From Glaciecola sp964446865 (GTDB taxonomy: Bacteria > Pseudomonadota > Gammaproteobacteria > Enterobacterales > Alteromonadaceae): a stretch of DNA of 64,000 nt. Position numbers and translations under genes: made by a program. A model generated the notes under the pieces. The model was not told the DNA's origin. It saw only the letters and a list, made by a program, of their open reading frames with translations, and searched no databases. The DNA lies in the NCBI GenBank assembly GCA_964446865.1, contig CAYURD010000009.1, positions 4,012 to 68,011 of the forward strand, given 5' to 3'. This document shows positions 62,393 through 64,000 of the stretch, in pieces; within the stretch, counting starts at the first letter, position 1; each line of letters opens with the position of its first letter.

Positions 62393-63324
62393 AATTTTTG
62401 CGCCACCCTTAGTACAGAGCTTCTGGCACGTGGATTTTGTTTTATCTCTAGCTCACTAGGTTTGATTGCCTTACCAATTGGTTTAAGCTGTTTGTCTTTA
62501 TCCACAACACTTTGTGCTATGGGCAATTTTGATGGATATACCTTTCCTTGACTCTTGCGCTTTATAAAGCGTTTAACCATTCTATCTTCTAAAGAATGAA
62601 AGCTTATGACGGCGAGCCTTGCTCCCGTTTTTAACACATCAAGACCTTCACTAAGACCTAACTCTAATTGCTTAAGTTCACCATTTATGAAAATTCTAAC
62701 GCCTTGGAAAGTACGTGTGGCTGGGTGTTTAAATTTATCTTTTACAGGGACGGCTTTATCTATTAACTCAGCAAACTCTCTGGTTGTTTGCAAAGGTTTG
62801 ATCATTCGCTGCTCTGCAACCGCGTTGGCGATACGAGTGCCAAATTTTTCTTCACCGTATTGCTTTATCACTTTTGCCATTTCTTCAACGCTCGCCACGT
62901 TTAACCACTGTGCGGCGCTTATCCCCGAACGCGTATCCATTCGCATGTCAAGTGGACCATCGTTTTGAAAACTAAATCCTCGTGAAGCATCGTCTAATTG
63001 CGGAGACGACACTCCTATATCCATTAAAATACCGTCTATGTGGCCATATAAATCAAGCTCTTGGATAACCGCCTTCATATTAGCAAACGCGCAGTGATGA
63101 ATGCTAAAACGAGAGTCGTTTGTGAACGCTTCTGCAGCCTTGATAGCTTCTTCATCTCTATCTAGGGCAATCAATCTTCCCTTTGGCCCAAGAGCCTCTA
63201 ATATGGCTCGACTATGCCCGCCTCGACCAAATGTAGCATCAATGTATATGCCGTCTTCTTTTATGTCTAAAGCTTCAACAGATTCGTGAAGCAATACTGA
63301 TTTATGCTGGAAGGCCGCATTCAT
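62389..63324 (-). CDS. rsmH: 16S rRNA m4C1402 methyltransferase RsmH (MraW)
   Basis: SAM-dependent enzyme that N4-methylates C1402 of 16S rRNA. HKSVLLHESVEALDIKEDGIYIDATFGRGGHSRAIL at the start holds the SAM motif; GILMDIGVSSPQLDDASRGFSF, the PLDMRMD loop and FHSLEDRMVKRFI are the family's marks. 311 residues. Overlaps mraZ and ftsL by 4 bp each. Confidence 0.97.
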   Translation of the reverse strand: MNAAFQHKSVLLHESVEALDIKEDGIYIDATFGRGGHSRAILEALGPKGRLIALDRDEEAIKAAEAFTNDSRFSIHHCAFANMKAVIQELDLYGHIDGILMDIGVSSPQLDDASRGFSFQNDGPLDMRMDTRSGISAAQWLNVASVEEMAKVIKQYGEEKFGTRIANAVAEQRMIKPLQTTREFAELIDKAVPVKDKFKHPATRTFQGVRIFINGELKQLELGLSEGLDVLKTGARLAVISFHSLEDRMVKRFIKRKSQGKVYPSKLPIAQSVVDKDKQLKPIGKAIKPSELEIKQNPRARSSVLRVAQKL

Positions 63325-63779
63325 AGAGAAAAGTCCTGAAGCCTTTCCGTTTGTTCGTAATCACCGGTCTCTTCAATTTCAAGATCTCGTTTGACTTGCT
63401 CGTTCCATTTGTCTTCAGACCAAATTTCGAAACGATTACGTTGACCGACTAACATGATTTCTTTAGACAAATTCGCGTGTTGACGCAGCGTAGGAGGAAT
63501 AACAAAGCGACCACTCTTATCCATTTCAACATCGTCAGCATAGCCAATAAGAAGGCGCTGCATACGACGCTCGTTAGGATTCATGGTTGAGAATTTACTG
63601 ATTTCTTCTTCGATGATGTCCCACTCGGGGAGTGGATAAAGTAGCAAACAAGATTGTCGGTTATCAACAGTGCAGACCAGCTGTCCCTGGCAATCATCCA
63701 TAAGGGATTGACGATATTTTGTAGGTATCGTCAAACGACCTTTAGTGTCGAGATTGATTGCTTTAGCGCCGCGGAACAT
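63321..63779 (-). CDS. mraZ: Transcriptional regulator MraZ
   Basis: AbrB-like DNA-binding protein and first gene of the dcw cluster. 152 residues with two SpoVT/AbrB-type repeats, FRGAKAINLDTKGRLTIPTKYR and YADDVEMDKSGRFVIPPTLR, each with the DxxGR core. In E. coli it binds three TGGGN repeats between promoter and start and represses the cluster. Similar spaced boxes are found here at 63875-63898. Confidence 0.96.
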   Translation of the reverse strand: MFRGAKAINLDTKGRLTIPTKYRQSLMDDCQGQLVCTVDNRQSCLLLYPLPEWDIIEEEISKFSTMNPNERRMQRLLIGYADDVEMDKSGRFVIPPTLRQHANLSKEIMLVGQRNRFEIWSEDKWNEQVKRDLEIEETGDYEQTERLQDFSL

Positions 63780-63874
63780 TACCCCTAGCCTATTTTATGT
63801 TTATTAGTAGCTCGTTTTTATTATTGTTCTTTTCTTAAAACTGGCTGCTGATGTTGATTTATGGTCCGACAAAA

Positions 63875-63898
63875 CCCTTTTTTGCCACTTTACTCCAC
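63875..63898 (-). promoter_or_regulatory. Candidate MraZ-binding boxes
   Basis: On the minus strand, GTGG, GTGG and AGGG stand at exactly 10-bp spacing (63898, 63888, 63878). This is the spacing of the TGGGN-N5 triple repeat known for MraZ, though each box departs from the consensus. They lie between the candidate promoter and the mraZ start. Confidence 0.6.
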
Positions 63899-63906
63899 TT
63901 TTTGAC

Positions 63907-63936
63907 AGTTTAGGGACTGATAGGGGGTATTGTCAA
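63907..63936 (-). promoter_or_regulatory. Candidate promoter of the dcw cluster
   Basis: A perfect TTGACA (63936-63931), an 18-bp spacer and TAAACT (63912-63907, four of six) read toward mraZ. Placing it just upstream of the MraZ boxes agrees with the E. coli layout. The last 64 bases of the window show nothing further. Confidence 0.5.
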
Positions 63937-64000
63937 GTTTTTTTACACTTTTGGGCTTAATTTGCGAAATTAATATTGAATGAAATTTGAACGCTTTTAT

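Overview
The window looks like chromosomal DNA of a marine gammaproteobacterium of the Alteromonadales type (Alteromonas/Glaciecola-like). This is inferred from gene order, not from a marker gene: ygfB-pepP-ubiH-ubiI facing 6S RNA-fau-rpiA-serA, pdhR-aceE-aceF-lpd, nadC facing ampE, pilA-pilC-pilD-coaE-zapD-yacG, mutT-secA-lpxC, and a complete mraZ-to-ftsZ division and wall cluster. I see no prophage, CRISPR array, tRNA, rRNA or complete insertion sequence.

Left part (1-7.1 kb, + strand): the end of a LysR-type regulator, an exported amidohydrolase, and a two-gene RND efflux pair. A repeat-filled gap follows. From 7.1 to 12.3 kb (- strand): a TerB-like protein and the ubiquinone cluster ubiI-ubiH-pepP-ygfB. 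From 12.3 to 21.1 kb: 6S RNA, then ribokinase, nucleoside hydrolase, fau and rpiA, which together can take ribonucleosides to pentose phosphate; an unrecognised membrane protein; a PadR regulator with a clear palindromic operator and its PspC-domain partner; and serA.

From 21.4 to 33 kb (- strand): two tandem DUF481 outer-membrane proteins, an HDOD protein, a DUF1289 protein, the pyruvate dehydrogenase operon with candidate PdhR sites, and ampE. aceF is interrupted by a 100-N assembly gap. From 33.1 to 40.1 kb (+ strand): nadC, type IV pilus genes (pilB is not here), coaE, zapD, yacG and an aspartoacylase-like gene. From 40.3 kb to the end (- strand): mutT, secA, an M23 peptidase, lpxC, and ftsZ-ftsA-ftsQ-ddl-murC-murG-ftsW-murD-mraY-murF-murE-ftsI-ftsL-rsmH-mraZ read right to left, with a candidate MraZ-controlled promoter at the right end.

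The most unusual structure is a repeat family. Three copies of exactly 166 bp (6911, 21112, 40104) have 18-bp terminal inverted repeats. One copy sits inside a REP-like hairpin and is flanked by a perfect 10-bp target duplication. The TIRs covary between copies, and one copy has its outer arms exchanged relative to its core. The element carries inside it the same type of hairpin it inserts into. A fourth, core-only relative lies inverted at 36.1 kb. This fits a miniature transposable element (MITE) that targets REP hairpins.
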